Origin: Actinobacteria bacterium IMCC26077
GTDB lineage: Bacteria > Actinomycetota > Actinomycetes > Nanopelagicales > Nanopelagicaceae
Length of the DNA: 64,000 nucleotides
NCBI GenBank assembly: GCA_002284915.1
Contig: CP015606.1
Coordinates: 930,001 to 994,000, forward strand
Direction: 5' to 3'
This document shows, piece by piece, positions 35,457-43,928 of the stretch; positions within the stretch are counted from its first letter, which is position 1, and each line of letters starts with the position of its first letter. Both the position numbers and the translations under genes were made by a program. The notes under the pieces were generated by a model, which was given only the letters and a program-made list of their open reading frames with translations, made no database searches and had not been told where the DNA came from.

Positions 35457-36968
35457 ATGTGGCAATTACACTCCACACTTGTGAAGCGCAGACGTGTTCA
35501 CCATTTAGTTCTCGCTTTAGTGTCTGTGTGGCTAGCGTCAATTGCTCCGACAACATTTGCGGCCGTGGGAGATGCAGTACCAGGACGGAATTTCGAGCCT
35601 CATGATCCTCCTTTATGGCTCGCCTGTTCAACGCTTAATCAGAGTGATAACTGCATTGAGTCAATTGAATTTTATGATGAGAAGTCAAAGTTTTGGGTCA
35701 AGGGAAATGAACTGAAAAATCCTTGGTACAAGCCAGGTGTTTCGCAACCGATGCGCGAAGGCGACCCTTCTGGAAAGTTTGTATGTGGAACGGGAAATAC
35801 AAGTGAATACGATGTCTGTTACGAATTTCCAGGTGCCGCTATTGATGGAAGCACGCAGTACGTCGCCGCGATTGTCTATTCGAAAGAAGAGGTTCCGGGT
35901 TTTCCTCGCATCAAGAACTCCTTCGTGCCGCTAAATGGAGTTGACCCAAGAAAGCCGCTCGATACTCGTGTCAGTGGATGGCAAGTCTTGAAACCTGGAA
36001 CAACTTGGCGGATGACTCTCATCGCAGACAAAGTTGCAAAGGGCGCTGGCTTGGCGTGGGCGTGGATGAAGAACCCAAGCATAGATATTGAAATAGGAAA
36101 AGATGGCAAACAGCGCTTGATCACTTCTGGCGCAGTTCAAGAAGTACATTCATATCGACATGACGGTCCCTGGGACAAGAACCCGTGCATGCAGGATGCA
36201 AAGAACGAATTAGTCGCGAATGATTATCGAGTTGAGTACTCAATTAACATCGACCCTTATGTAGGTGAGTATGCGATCTTGCAGGGAACGCCTCCCGGAG
36301 GCATGTTCCTGAACTCGAACGGTGGCTGCGCATACGAAGTGAAGTTTGATCGGCAGAATAACAAAATAATCGTGGTTTCCACTGGACCACATTTTGACAT
36401 CTACAAGAATGTTATTGATGGTTGGTTTGAAGCCAGTATTCGCGGTGATTTGATTAGGAAGGTATTTGGTTTGGAGCCAAAAACCATGCAGGAAGCGATA
36501 GTCGAAGTGACCGACACCGCAGGCGGTGCTAAGGCTGCGACCTTCACTACTCAATACAAGAGTGGCACTGACAAAGTTGAGATCAAGGGTCTGGGATTTA
36601 CCTTCTCTTCGACGAAGATTGCGATAACGCTCAAGAAACCTGCAGAGACACCACCACCAACTGCGGCTCCCAAATCCGAAAGCCCTACAAACAAACCTGA
36701 TGCGATGAGGAATTCAACACGCATATACACGATGAAGAATGGCGCGACATATGTCGCAGCCCCAGGTGACTTGTTGGTATTCAAATCGGCTCTAAAAGGT
36801 CGTTGGTTAGTTGGGGTAGACCCTGCTGGACTAATTAAGACCTTGCCGCTACCAAAGGGTTTAGGAGTGAGTTCGGGAGCTGCTCTTTCGATACTGAAAA
36901 CTGGAACAACTACAATTCCGATTTCTGTAGGCGCTAAGAAATTCACAATTAAACTGATTGCTCGATAA
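35457..36968 (+). CDS. Secreted protein of unknown function, 503 aa
   Basis: Not recognised. The N-terminus is a typical Sec signal peptide (KRRRVHHLVLALVSVWLAS, cleavage likely after TTFAA about residue 37). The mature protein has an N-terminal domain with paired cysteines (LACSTLNQSDNC, FVCGTGNTSEYDVCYEF), a central beta-rich region rich in Trp and Tyr, a Pro/Thr/Ser linker (TPPPTAAPKSESPTNKPD, about 395-415) and a C-terminal domain of about 80 residues rich in Gly, Leu and Lys. No catalytic motif is visible. The gene stands alone between divergent nitroreductase and the tRNA-Val islet, just outside the 24-bp repeat. Confidence 0.72.
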   Translation: MWQLHSTLVKRRRVHHLVLALVSVWLASIAPTTFAAVGDAVPGRNFEPHDPPLWLACSTLNQSDNCIESIEFYDEKSKFWVKGNELKNPWYKPGVSQPMREGDPSGKFVCGTGNTSEYDVCYEFPGAAIDGSTQYVAAIVYSKEEVPGFPRIKNSFVPLNGVDPRKPLDTRVSGWQVLKPGTTWRMTLIADKVAKGAGLAWAWMKNPSIDIEIGKDGKQRLITSGAVQEVHSYRHDGPWDKNPCMQDAKNELVANDYRVEYSINIDPYVGEYAILQGTPPGGMFLNSNGGCAYEVKFDRQNNKIIVVSTGPHFDIYKNVIDGWFEASIRGDLIRKVFGLEPKTMQEAIVEVTDTAGGAKAATFTTQYKSGTDKVEIKGLGFTFSSTKIAITLKKPAETPPPTAAPKSESPTNKPDAMRNSTRIYTMKNGATYVAAPGDLLVFKSALKGRWLVGVDPAGLIKTLPLPKGLGVSSGAALSILKTGTTTIPISVGAKKFTIKLIAR

Positions 36969-37047
36969 TCTCTGAAACTGCATGAGAGATTTGCTTTTGG
37001 AGATCATGTTGCGAGACTACTTGATTGAGTGAATTAGCTACGGTCAA

Positions 37048-37071
37048 TATGGTGGACGATACTGGGATCGA
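37048..37071 (-). repeat. 24-bp copy of the tRNA-Val 3' end (distal att-like site)
   Basis: These 24 bases are identical to 38869-38892, which span the T-loop to CCA end of tRNA-Val(GAC) plus two flanking bases. The match stops exactly inside the T-arm, so this is not a second tRNA gene. Together the copies bracket 1.8 kb as direct repeats, as left by integrase-type recombination. Confidence 0.85.
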
Positions 37072-37173
37072 CTCGTGGACATGTTCAATTTGCATATCCA
37101 TATAGTAGAAATTCCTACTTAGTTCGAATATTACACTAATGGGTAGGGATATTCAAGATTTAGATCCCGATTT

Positions 37174-37192
37174 CTGAATTTTTGGAATTCAG
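37174..37192. repeat. Inverted repeat downstream of the pseudo-peptidase gene
   Basis: CTGAATT and AATTCAG, 7 bp each, with a 5-base loop (TTTGG). It lies 40 bp beyond the stop of the minus-strand gene and could be a weak transcription end, but no T-run follows on that strand. Confidence 0.35.
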
Positions 37193-37232
37193 TTGGAGTT
37201 GATATTAAGCCTGAGACCAAGGTGGTTACGGT

Positions 37233-38828
37233 TTAATTTGATTTAGAAACCTCTACATAGATTCCCTCAGCATCAGCAGCTTTTACGGCAAACTGAAAGC
37301 CTTCGTATACATCTGAATTACCTACCTCTAATAGTTTTTCAGTATCTGTTTTTGCAACTCTATACGGGGCGTTTCCATGACCTCGAGTAGTGTCAAGATT
37401 GTAAAGAAGTAGCCCAGAGTATCTATATGGGTACTTACATTGGTTTGCAGTTTTTTTATCACATATTTGATATTTTTTTAAAACTGATTTAAGTGTATTT
37501 GTTCGGTACTCAGCTAAAATTACTTTAGAGTCACTTACCGGAATTGTTATCAGTTTTGGACCATCTGGGTCCTGCAAGGTTTTAACATAAACAGTTTGTG
37601 GCTCAAGTTTTGATTCAAGGCAAACAACCTCTGAATCTTTCATCCAACCTGCAATCCATCTAGACCATCCAAAAAACTCACCCCCACCAATCATCACATC
37701 CCAACCATTCCCAGGCTGTTCGTTTTTTCCTGAGGCAGAGTAGCCGCCGAAAATATATAGATCCTCAAAAGAATACAAGGCATGGCCAACTCCATGATCA
37801 AATCCATTAACCCCAATGCTTTCCAAGTCTGTGTGTAACCCATAAATACGAGCAGCAGGTATTGAATTACTACCCAATGAATAAAACGTAGTTCTGCCGC
37901 TACTGAATTTTTGAACAATTCGGTATTTACCTAGTGGGAAAAGCCACATAACTGCATCTATTTTGGTGCCTTCTGGCAAAGTGAACTGGTCTAAAAGAAA
38001 TTGCGTGACATTAGTTGTGCTTGCCGCCCACAGATTCTCGTAATATTTTACAGTATTAGGTAAATTAATTGAACTTTTCTGATCAGGCACAATAACGTTT
38101 AATTTGACTCTGTCATATGAGTTGAAACTATAAAAATCTTCTGTTTGTCTTGCCGTAATCTTAGCTTGTTCATAAAGCGAATTAGGTACTTTGTTATCAG
38201 CAAAATTTACAGGAATCCATAAAAGATTAATTTCGCCTTGACCTGCCAATGAGTAAGGGGGAGGTGGAAACCCTGATCCGACATATCCATCAGAGTTGTC
38301 CTGGGGGAAAGTTGCATCTTTAATTTTGCAAGATGAAATGGGTAGATATTGGGTCGGTAACAAAGTCTCAGGGCATTTTTTTAATCCAACCCCGCAGGTG
38401 CTTTTAAGACCGTATTGAATATTCTCATTAGGGGATGAATTGGGCGCTGCTTCTTTAGATTGATTTACAGTAATTTTTACAGTTTTGTCTTGGCTGCGCC
38501 AAGTGAATTTGCCTGATTTAGCCTCAATAAATATTTTGTAATTTCCTGTCCTTACATTATTCCCAATCTGCCAACTAATAACCCATTTACCTTCCTTTAA
38601 GCTTCCCTTAGCGAGCCGTGCTGAGCCAATTAACTTTTCATTTTGCATATTTATTAGATAAGACTTTATTGTTACATTAGAAGGCGATTTAAATTCCAGC
38701 TCTACGAAATATTCAGAACCAACCCTTGCTTCCGGATATTGACCAATGCTTTTGAGAGAAATTTGCGCATATGCAGGCTGTATGGGCAATAAAAGAATAG
38801 CAATTAGGAGAGCCAAGCTTTTTCTCAC
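37233..38828 (-). CDS. Secreted M6-peptidase-like protein with altered active site
   Basis: A 531-aa protein with a signal peptide (MRKSLALLIAILLLPIQPAYA, cleaved after AYA; quoted as LLIAILLLPIQPAYA). An N-terminal beta domain is followed by a region resembling M6/immune-inhibitor-A peptidases: LLWIPVNFADN (about 205), the zinc-site block FDHGVGHALYSFEDLYIFG (about 348) and GNGWDVMIGGGEFFGWSRW (about 375). In M6 enzymes the block reads HExGH...DLY; here the Glu codon is GGA (Gly) at 37791-37793, so catalysis is doubtful. Cysteines in pairs suggest disulfides. The gene is strongly AT-rich relative to neighbours and is the only gene between two tRNA-derived repeats, indicating acquisition. Confidence 0.75.
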   Translation of the reverse strand: MRKSLALLIAILLLPIQPAYAQISLKSIGQYPEARVGSEYFVELEFKSPSNVTIKSYLINMQNEKLIGSARLAKGSLKEGKWVISWQIGNNVRTGNYKIFIEAKSGKFTWRSQDKTVKITVNQSKEAAPNSSPNENIQYGLKSTCGVGLKKCPETLLPTQYLPISSCKIKDATFPQDNSDGYVGSGFPPPPYSLAGQGEINLLWIPVNFADNKVPNSLYEQAKITARQTEDFYSFNSYDRVKLNVIVPDQKSSINLPNTVKYYENLWAASTTNVTQFLLDQFTLPEGTKIDAVMWLFPLGKYRIVQKFSSGRTTFYSLGSNSIPAARIYGLHTDLESIGVNGFDHGVGHALYSFEDLYIFGGYSASGKNEQPGNGWDVMIGGGEFFGWSRWIAGWMKDSEVVCLESKLEPQTVYVKTLQDPDGPKLITIPVSDSKVILAEYRTNTLKSVLKKYQICDKKTANQCKYPYRYSGLLLYNLDTTRGHGNAPYRVAKTDTEKLLEVGNSDVYEGFQFAVKAADAEGIYVEVSKSN

Positions 38829-38868
38829 ATCATTATAATAGCGCCAAGAAATGTGTGGACTCTGAAAT

Positions 38869-38892
38869 TATGGTGGACGATACTGGGATCGA
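38869..38892 (-). repeat. 24-bp tRNA-Val 3' end (proximal att-like site)
   Basis: This is the functional 3' end of tRNA-Val(GAC) plus two flanking bases and matches 37048-37071 without a mismatch. It is the copy that keeps the tRNA intact. Confidence 0.85.
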
Positions 38893-38945
38893 ACCAGTGA
38901 CCCCTTCCATGTCAAGGAAGTGCGCTACCGCTGCGCCAATCGTCC
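38871..38945 (-). tRNA. tRNA-Val (anticodon GAC)
   Basis: The minus strand folds as a full cloverleaf: acceptor GGACGAT/ATCGTCC, D-arm GGCGCAGCGGTAGCGCAC, anticodon stem CTTCC/GGAAG around the loop TTGACAT (anticodon GAC), T-arm CTGG-TTCGATC-CCAG, discriminator A and an encoded CCA. It is the last of three clustered tRNAs and carries the att-like repeat. Confidence 0.95.
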
Positions 38946-38976
38946 GGGGTTTTTAACTATTTAATTTGTACCAGCG

Positions 38977-39047
38977 AGGTGGGAACGGGATTTGAACCCG
39001 TGTAGCAGGATTTGCAGTCCTGAGCCTCGCCTCTCGGCCATCCCACC
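38977..39047 (-). tRNA. tRNA-Cys (anticodon GCA)
   Basis: Minus-strand cloverleaf with acceptor GGTGGGA/TCCCACC, anticodon loop CTGCAAA (GCA), T-arm ACGGG-TTCAAAT-CCCGT and discriminator U, which is an identity element of tRNA-Cys. CCA is not encoded. Confidence 0.95.
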
Positions 39048-39087
39048 AAAAGGGGCTCACCAATGGAGAGTTGGTCAACCTCTTTCG

Positions 39088-39160
39088 AGCGGATGACGGG
39101 ACTCGAACCCGCGACATTCACCTTGGCAAGGTGATGCGCTACCAACTGCGCTACATCCGC
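39088..39160 (-). tRNA. tRNA-Gly (anticodon GCC)
   Basis: Minus-strand cloverleaf with acceptor GCGGATG/CATCCGC, D-arm TAGCGCAGTTGGTAGCGCA, anticodon loop TTGCCAA (GCC), T-arm GCGGG-TTCGAGT-CCCGT and discriminator U. CCA is not encoded. It is the first gene of the Gly-Cys-Val cluster; a TACTTT -10-like element lies just upstream. Confidence 0.95.
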
Positions 39161-39243
39161 ACTCTGTACCCGAAAGTACGAGGGCGAAATCTACCGCAGG
39201 GGCAGGGGGTAGGGCGAACCCGTCGCTAGTAGCTGGGCTGGGC

Positions 39244-39256
39244 TACGGTGGGGAGT
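39244..39256 (+). promoter_or_regulatory. Leaderless-type promoter of pabB
   Basis: TACGGT (39244-39249) is followed by 7 bases and the ATG at 39257. This favours ATG 39257 over the in-frame GTG at 39248, which would overlap the -10. Confidence 0.45.
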
Positions 39257-40252
39257 ATGGAGTTTGGTTTCTATCGCCAGGGCCTTTGGGCTCGAGACTT
39301 GGTCGAAGTTTCCAGCGATCCTGCAGTCCTCCATGATGGCAACTTCTGGGCAGTGGTCCTCACCTATGAGGGCGAATGCACCTTCGCGCGTTTCGCTGAT
39401 GTGCGTCGGGAAGCTGAGCACGAGTTCTTCGAAGCAGCTTCACGAATCGTTTGGAACGCTCCGCAATCTCAGTGGCGCTCCTCCCTCAATGAAAATGAAT
39501 ATCAAGAAGCGGTAGCGAATGTTCGTAGCGCGATTGCACGGGGAGATGTCTACCAAATCAATCTCTGTCGAATTCTTGAGGCTCCCACGACCGCATCAAA
39601 TCTCGCGGCGCTGATTCCCAGACTCAATGCACGGAACCCAGCCCCATACCTGACCTCGATTGAACTCCCGGGGCTCTCGATCGCTTCCGCTTCACCAGAA
39701 CTGCTACTTCGGCGAACATCACGGACGATTACATCAAGTCCCATAAAAGGCACAGCACGAGAGCGCACCGGATTTCTCGAGAAGGATCACGCCGAGAACA
39801 TCATGATCGTAGATTTGGTTCGCCATGATTTCGGTGCGATCTGCAGCACCGGATCGATTCACATTCCACGTCTCCTTCAGGTAGAGGAACATCCGGGTCT
39901 CTATCACTTAGTATCGGACGTTCAGGGCGAATTAAAGCCAGAAGTACAGTGGCGCGAAATATTTGATGCTGTCTTGCCTGCAGGGTCCATTAGTGGAGCG
40001 CCAAAATCTTCCGCACTGGATTTGATCTCTCGATTAGAGCCAACGCGTAGAGGCCCGTACTGCGGAGCCCTCGGATGGGTGCAAGGCGATCAAGCAGAAT
40101 TAGCAGTGGGTATCCGCACCTTCTGGTTGGATTCCGGTTCCATCAAGTTTGGCACCGGCGCAGGTATTACTTGGGGATCGGACCCAAAGTTAGAGTGGGC
40201 CGAGACCGAATTGAAAGCCGCTCGTTTACTATCGATTATTAATAGCGATTGA
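39257..40252 (+). CDS. pabB: Aminodeoxychorismate synthase component I (PabB-like chorismate-binding enzyme)
   Basis: A 331-aa chorismate-using enzyme. The catalytic domain shows RGDVYQINLCRIL, the PabB-type motif SSPIKGTARER (PIKGT, where TrpE has PIAGT), MIVDLVRHDFGAIC and the C-terminal AVGIRTFW plus FGTGAGITWGSDPKLEWAET. It lacks most of the N-terminal subdomain of full-length PabB or TrpE (about 450-500 aa), which is seen in short PabB proteins. The following gene encodes PabC, so the pair makes p-aminobenzoate for folate. Confidence 0.9.
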   Translation: MEFGFYRQGLWARDLVEVSSDPAVLHDGNFWAVVLTYEGECTFARFADVRREAEHEFFEAASRIVWNAPQSQWRSSLNENEYQEAVANVRSAIARGDVYQINLCRILEAPTTASNLAALIPRLNARNPAPYLTSIELPGLSIASASPELLLRRTSRTITSSPIKGTARERTGFLEKDHAENIMIVDLVRHDFGAICSTGSIHIPRLLQVEEHPGLYHLVSDVQGELKPEVQWREIFDAVLPAGSISGAPKSSALDLISRLEPTRRGPYCGALGWVQGDQAELAVGIRTFWLDSGSIKFGTGAGITWGSDPKLEWAETELKAARLLSIINSD

Positions 40253-40268
40253 TTGGGGAGAAGTCCGA

Positions 40269-41054
40269 GTGCTCTGGCTTAATGACCAACTAGTTGATGA
40301 ATCCGACACTCACCTTCTGTTGCCGGTTTCTGATCGCTCCTTCCTCTTGGGCGAGGGACTCTTTGAAACGATTCTGACGATCGGCGGTAAATCCGTTGCC
40401 TTGGATCGCCACATCAATCGATTGCACGAGGGCGCTCAAACGCTGGGCATCACTTCGCCCACAAAAGATGCAATCGCGATAGCTGTGACGAGCCTGCTCC
40501 ATAGCACTCCAGAAATCACGCTCGGCCGGATGCGCATCACTCTCTCTTCTTCGCAGAACTTTCTCATTACTCATCAGCCATACAAAGAGTGGAGCGACCC
40601 TGCGCGTCTAGTTACTTACCCGCATCCCTTCAACGCCAAATCACCGCTGCAAAAGGTGAAGTCGACCTCTTATGGCGAATATCTCCTCGCCTATAAATAT
40701 GGTCAAGAGCGAGGTGCCGATGATGCGCTCCTCTTCAATACTGACGATGGCGTCATGGAATCGAGTACGGCAAACATCATCGCTCTCATCGGCGGTAAGT
40801 GGGTAACACCACCACTCTCAGCCGGTCCACTGCCAGGCATTACCAGAGAACTCCTCATCGAATGGGGTGAGCTCACAGAACGGGAGCTAATATTCGAGGA
40901 ACTTCAACGCTGCGAATCGATGGCTCTCATCTCAAGTCTGCGCAGCGTCCAACCAATTGGTGAGATTAATGGCCGGAAGTACAAGACTTCGGGGAAGGTC
41001 GAGGAAATCTCCACTTTATATAAGAGGACTCTGGCGGGTAACCTAAACCCGTGA
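40269..41054 (+). CDS. pabC: Aminodeoxychorismate lyase PabC-like (class IV aminotransferase)
   Basis: A 261-aa PLP enzyme of the branched-chain aminotransferase/lyase fold. It has SDRSFLLGEGLFETI (about 22), DRHINRL (about 45), the PLP lysine in KVKSTSYGEYLLA (about 130-140) and the Glu of DGVMESSTANIIAL (about 160). It lies 16 bp after pabB with a GTG start, so lyase activity releasing pyruvate from ADC is more likely than branched-chain or D-amino acid transamination. Confidence 0.87.
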   Translation: MLWLNDQLVDESDTHLLLPVSDRSFLLGEGLFETILTIGGKSVALDRHINRLHEGAQTLGITSPTKDAIAIAVTSLLHSTPEITLGRMRITLSSSQNFLITHQPYKEWSDPARLVTYPHPFNAKSPLQKVKSTSYGEYLLAYKYGQERGADDALLFNTDDGVMESSTANIIALIGGKWVTPPLSAGPLPGITRELLIEWGELTERELIFEELQRCESMALISSLRSVQPIGEINGRKYKTSGKVEEISTLYKRTLAGNLNP

Positions 41055-41389
41055 TCAAGAGGTTTCGCGCCAAGGCAAAAACCACTGCCGCTGGCGAGAT
41101 GGCATGGCGGATTGGCGTGGCCATCTTGGGCGGAACAATCACCGTGCTTGGCGCAATTTTTCTTATTACTCCCGGTCCTGGCTGGTTGATCATCTTCGCT
41201 GGGCTTGGCATCTTGGCCTCCGAGTTCGCGTGGGCCGATCGCGCATTAATCAAGACCAAGATGGTTGCGCTTCAAGCAGCCCAGCGCGCTCTGCCTCCTG
41301 GTAAGCGTCGGCTCTATTTATCGATAGCGGTAATCGCGCTTGTGGTCTTAGGAGTAGTACTTCTGGCTATCCGTCGCAATTTCGCCTAG
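41051..41389 (+). CDS. TIGR02611/PGPGW-family small membrane protein
   Basis: A 112-aa protein with helices at about 25-45 and 90-108 and the motif [22 protein letters not shown], the PGPGW signature (quoted here in part: [15 protein letters not shown]). It starts with GTG overlapping the pabC stop (GTGA). Its function is unknown. Confidence 0.85.
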   Translation: MIKRFRAKAKTTAAGEMAWRIGVAILGGTITVLGAIFLITPGPGWLIIFAGLGILASEFAWADRALIKTKMVALQAAQRALPPGKRRLYLSIAVIALVVLGVVLLAIRRNFA

Positions 41390-41406
41390 TTCTTACCGGC
41401 TCGCGA

Positions 41407-41420
41407 TAGGCTTTCGAATT
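41407..41420 (+). promoter_or_regulatory. Short-leader promoter of thrS
   Basis: TAGGCT (41407-41412) lies 8 bases before the thrS ATG. No T-box leader is present, so thrS is probably not controlled by an antiterminating tRNA-sensing leader. Confidence 0.45.
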
Positions 41421-43409
41421 ATGGCTGGCATCGCAATCACCTTAGATGGCGTAAGCGTCACGGTGACTATCGAGAAATACACGGGAGAACTTTTCAAGGA
41501 TCGCCCCGAGATCATTGCCCTTCGAATCAATGGACAGTTGCGCGATCTCAATACTCCTTTAACCGAGGGGGACAGCATTGAAACGGTGGAGATATCTTCA
41601 CCTGATGGTTTAGCCATTTTGCGCCATTCGAGCGCGCACGTATTGGCACAAGCTGTGCAGACGATCTTTCCGGGGACTCGGTTAGGCATCGGTCCTCCGA
41701 TCAAAGATGGTTTTTACTACGATTTTGATTCAGCAAAACCCTTTACCCCTGACGATCTCGCCGCCCTAGAGAAAGAGATGGCGAAGATCATCAAAGGTAA
41801 CCAGCGGTTTCGTCGTCGACCAGTCACCGATAAAGAGGCGCTCGAAGAACTCGCCGCTGAACCATTCAAATGTGAATTGATTTCGATCAAGTCTGAGGCG
41901 AGCGATGAGTCGTCAGTCGAGGTTGGAGCTGGCGAATTGACGATGTACGACAATCTCAATCGTGATGGCGAGATTGTTTGGAAAGACCTCTGCCGCGGTC
42001 CGCACATTCCGACTACCAAGTTGATACCTGCGGTAAAGCTGATGCGCTCGTCGGGCGCTTATTGGCGTGGTTCCGAAAAGAATCCAATGCTCCAACGAAT
42101 TTATGGCACAGCATGGCCCAGCCAATCCGAGCTCGATACATATCTCCATTTCCTTGAAGAGGCAGAGAAGCGCGATCATCGACGATTGGGATCTGAGCTC
42201 GACCTATTTTCATTCCCAGATGAGATTGGTTCCGGATTGGCAGTCTTTCACCCCAAAGGCGGAATTGTTCGGCGAGCCATGGAGGACTATTCACGCAAGC
42301 GCCATGAAGAAGAGGATTATCAATTCGTTTACTCGCCTCACCTCACCAAGGCAGCGCTCTTTGAAACCTCTGGCCATCTTGAGTGGTATGCAGAAGGTAT
42401 GTATCCACCAATGGTCCTTGATGAAGAACGCAATAGCGATGGCTCAGTCAAACGAGCTGGCGCGTCGTATTACATGAAGCCAATGAATTGTCCATTCCAT
42501 AATTTGATTTATCGTTCACGTGGACGGTCGTACCGGGAATTGCCGCTTCGGCTCTTTGAATTCGGAACGGTCTATCGCTATGAGAAATCGGGCGTGATTC
42601 AAGGACTGACGCGCGCTCGTGGATTCACCCAAGATGATGCCCACATCTACTGCACCCCTGAGCAGATGCCGGAGGAGCTCGACAAACTTTTAACATTCGT
42701 TCTCAACTTGTTGCGCGATTATGGACTAACTGATTTTTATCTGGAATTGTCTACACGAAATGACGAGAAGTATGTCGGTGGTGAAAAGGAGTGGTCTGTC
42801 GCCACCGAGAAGCTGCGCGAAGCTGCTGAGCGGCAAAATCTCGAGTTAGTACTTGATGAAGGCGGCGCAGCTTTCTACGGGCCCAAGATTTCAGTACAGG
42901 CCAAAGATGCCATTGGTCGAACCTGGCAAATGTCCACCATCCAAGTTGATTTTCAGTTACCCACTCGATTCGATTTGGAATATGTAGCGTCGGACGGTTC
43001 GAGAGCCCGTCCAGTAATGATCCATAGGGCGCTCTTTGGTTCGATCGAAAGATTCTTCGGAGTTCTTACCGAGCACTATGCCGGGGCTTTCCCGCCGTGG
43101 CTATCTCCAGTTCAGGTGCGAGCAATCCCAGTCGCTGATGCTTTCTTGCCTTACTTAGAAGAGATTGCTTCAACCATGCGTCGGTCGGGAATCCGAATCG
43201 ACGTTGATGGCAGCGATGATCGAATGCAAAAGAAGATTCGCAACGCTCAAATGGAGAAGATTCCCTTCATGATCATCGCTGGCGAAGTAGATCAACAAGC
43301 TCAAGCAATCTCTATTCGTTATCGAAATGGCGAGCAGAAGAATGGCATTCCCATTTCAGAAGCGATCGCCGAGATTCGCGCCGCGATCGAATCTCGTATC
43401 CAGGTCTAG
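41421..43409 (+). CDS. thrS: Threonyl-tRNA synthetase
   Basis: A 662-aa class II synthetase with an N-terminal TGS domain (about 1-65), an editing domain (about 66-240), the catalytic core and anticodon-binding domain. The zinc ligands are visible as Cys in [16 protein letters not shown] (about 353), His in DDAHIYC and His in [16 protein letters not shown] (about 535); motif 2 is [15 protein letters not shown] and the core ends at PPWLSPVQV, after which the anticodon-binding domain begins. It leads the block thrS-HIT-pgsA in the order known from mycobacteria. Confidence 0.97.
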   Translation: MAGIAITLDGVSVTVTIEKYTGELFKDRPEIIALRINGQLRDLNTPLTEGDSIETVEISSPDGLAILRHSSAHVLAQAVQTIFPGTRLGIGPPIKDGFYYDFDSAKPFTPDDLAALEKEMAKIIKGNQRFRRRPVTDKEALEELAAEPFKCELISIKSEASDESSVEVGAGELTMYDNLNRDGEIVWKDLCRGPHIPTTKLIPAVKLMRSSGAYWRGSEKNPMLQRIYGTAWPSQSELDTYLHFLEEAEKRDHRRLGSELDLFSFPDEIGSGLAVFHPKGGIVRRAMEDYSRKRHEEEDYQFVYSPHLTKAALFETSGHLEWYAEGMYPPMVLDEERNSDGSVKRAGASYYMKPMNCPFHNLIYRSRGRSYRELPLRLFEFGTVYRYEKSGVIQGLTRARGFTQDDAHIYCTPEQMPEELDKLLTFVLNLLRDYGLTDFYLELSTRNDEKYVGGEKEWSVATEKLREAAERQNLELVLDEGGAAFYGPKISVQAKDAIGRTWQMSTIQVDFQLPTRFDLEYVASDGSRARPVMIHRALFGSIERFFGVLTEHYAGAFPPWLSPVQVRAIPVADAFLPYLEEIASTMRRSGIRIDVDGSDDRMQKKIRNAQMEKIPFMIIAGEVDQQAQAISIRYRNGEQKNGIPISEAIAEIRAAIESRIQV

Positions 43410-43418
43410 GGGACGTAA

Positions 43419-43928
43419 ATGGCGGGAATCCCCGATAATTGGGAGCGAATTTGGACCCCCTATCGCAAGGAGTACAACGAGCAACTTGCAGCGGGAAACC
43501 TTGAATGCCCTTTCTGTCGAATTCCTAAGCTCTCCAATGGGGATTCACTGATTCTCGCTCGTGGCGAGTTCGCATTCGTTGTGCTCAACCGCTATCCCTA
43601 CAACCCTGGTCATCTTCTAGTGTGTACCTATCGACATGTGGGGGAGTATCTCGAACTCAGCGACGCTGAATTACGCGAAATCAACGCTCTCACAAAATCG
43701 AGCTTACGAGCTCTTCGAGCAATAAACAGCGAAGTTAATTTCAATATAGGCATCAATCAGGGGAGAACAGCCGGGGCAGGAATTCCCGATCACTTTCATC
43801 AACATATCGTGCCGCGCTGGCGTGGTGACTCAAATTTCATGCCAGTCATCGGAGGAACAAAAGTCCTATCGCAAATGCTCGAAGAATCTCGAGAGATACT
43901 CGCTAGTTTGTGGCCGAAGGATAATTAA
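43419..43928 (+). CDS. HIT-family hydrolase/phosphorylase
   Basis: A 169-aa histidine-triad protein with PDHFHQHIVPRW (about 124-135, HxHxHxx) and a zinc-like ECPFCRI motif (about 29). Homologues at the same place in mycobacteria (Rv2613c) are diadenosine tetraphosphate phosphorylases, so nucleotide cleavage is likely. It starts 9 bp after thrS. Confidence 0.93.
   Translation: MAGIPDNWERIWTPYRKEYNEQLAAGNLECPFCRIPKLSNGDSLILARGEFAFVVLNRYPYNPGHLLVCTYRHVGEYLELSDAELREINALTKSSLRALRAINSEVNFNIGINQGRTAGAGIPDHFHQHIVPRWRGDSNFMPVIGGTKVLSQMLEESREILASLWPKDN

Larger units (their letters stand above)
36969..37232. other. Intergenic gap holding one att-like repeat and a small hairpin
   Basis: No open frame or RNA gene is visible in this 264-bp stretch. 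It contains the tRNA-Val 3'-end copy (37048-37071) and an AT-rich inverted repeat (37174-37192). The part right of the repeat is notably AT-rich like the following gene. Confidence 0.6.

Noticed and set aside
37048-37071. Possible second tRNA-Val gene
   Set aside because: Identity to tRNA-Val ends inside the T-loop; no anticodon arm, D-arm or acceptor 5' half follows, so it is only a fragment.
37174-37192. Candidate intrinsic terminator of the M6-like gene
   Set aside because: The stem is AT-rich and no T-run follows on the minus strand, so it is listed only as a repeat.
38957-39145. Open frame on the minus strand across the tRNA cluster
   Set aside because: It runs through tRNA-Cys and tRNA-Gly, whose cloverleaf folds are complete, so it is not a gene.
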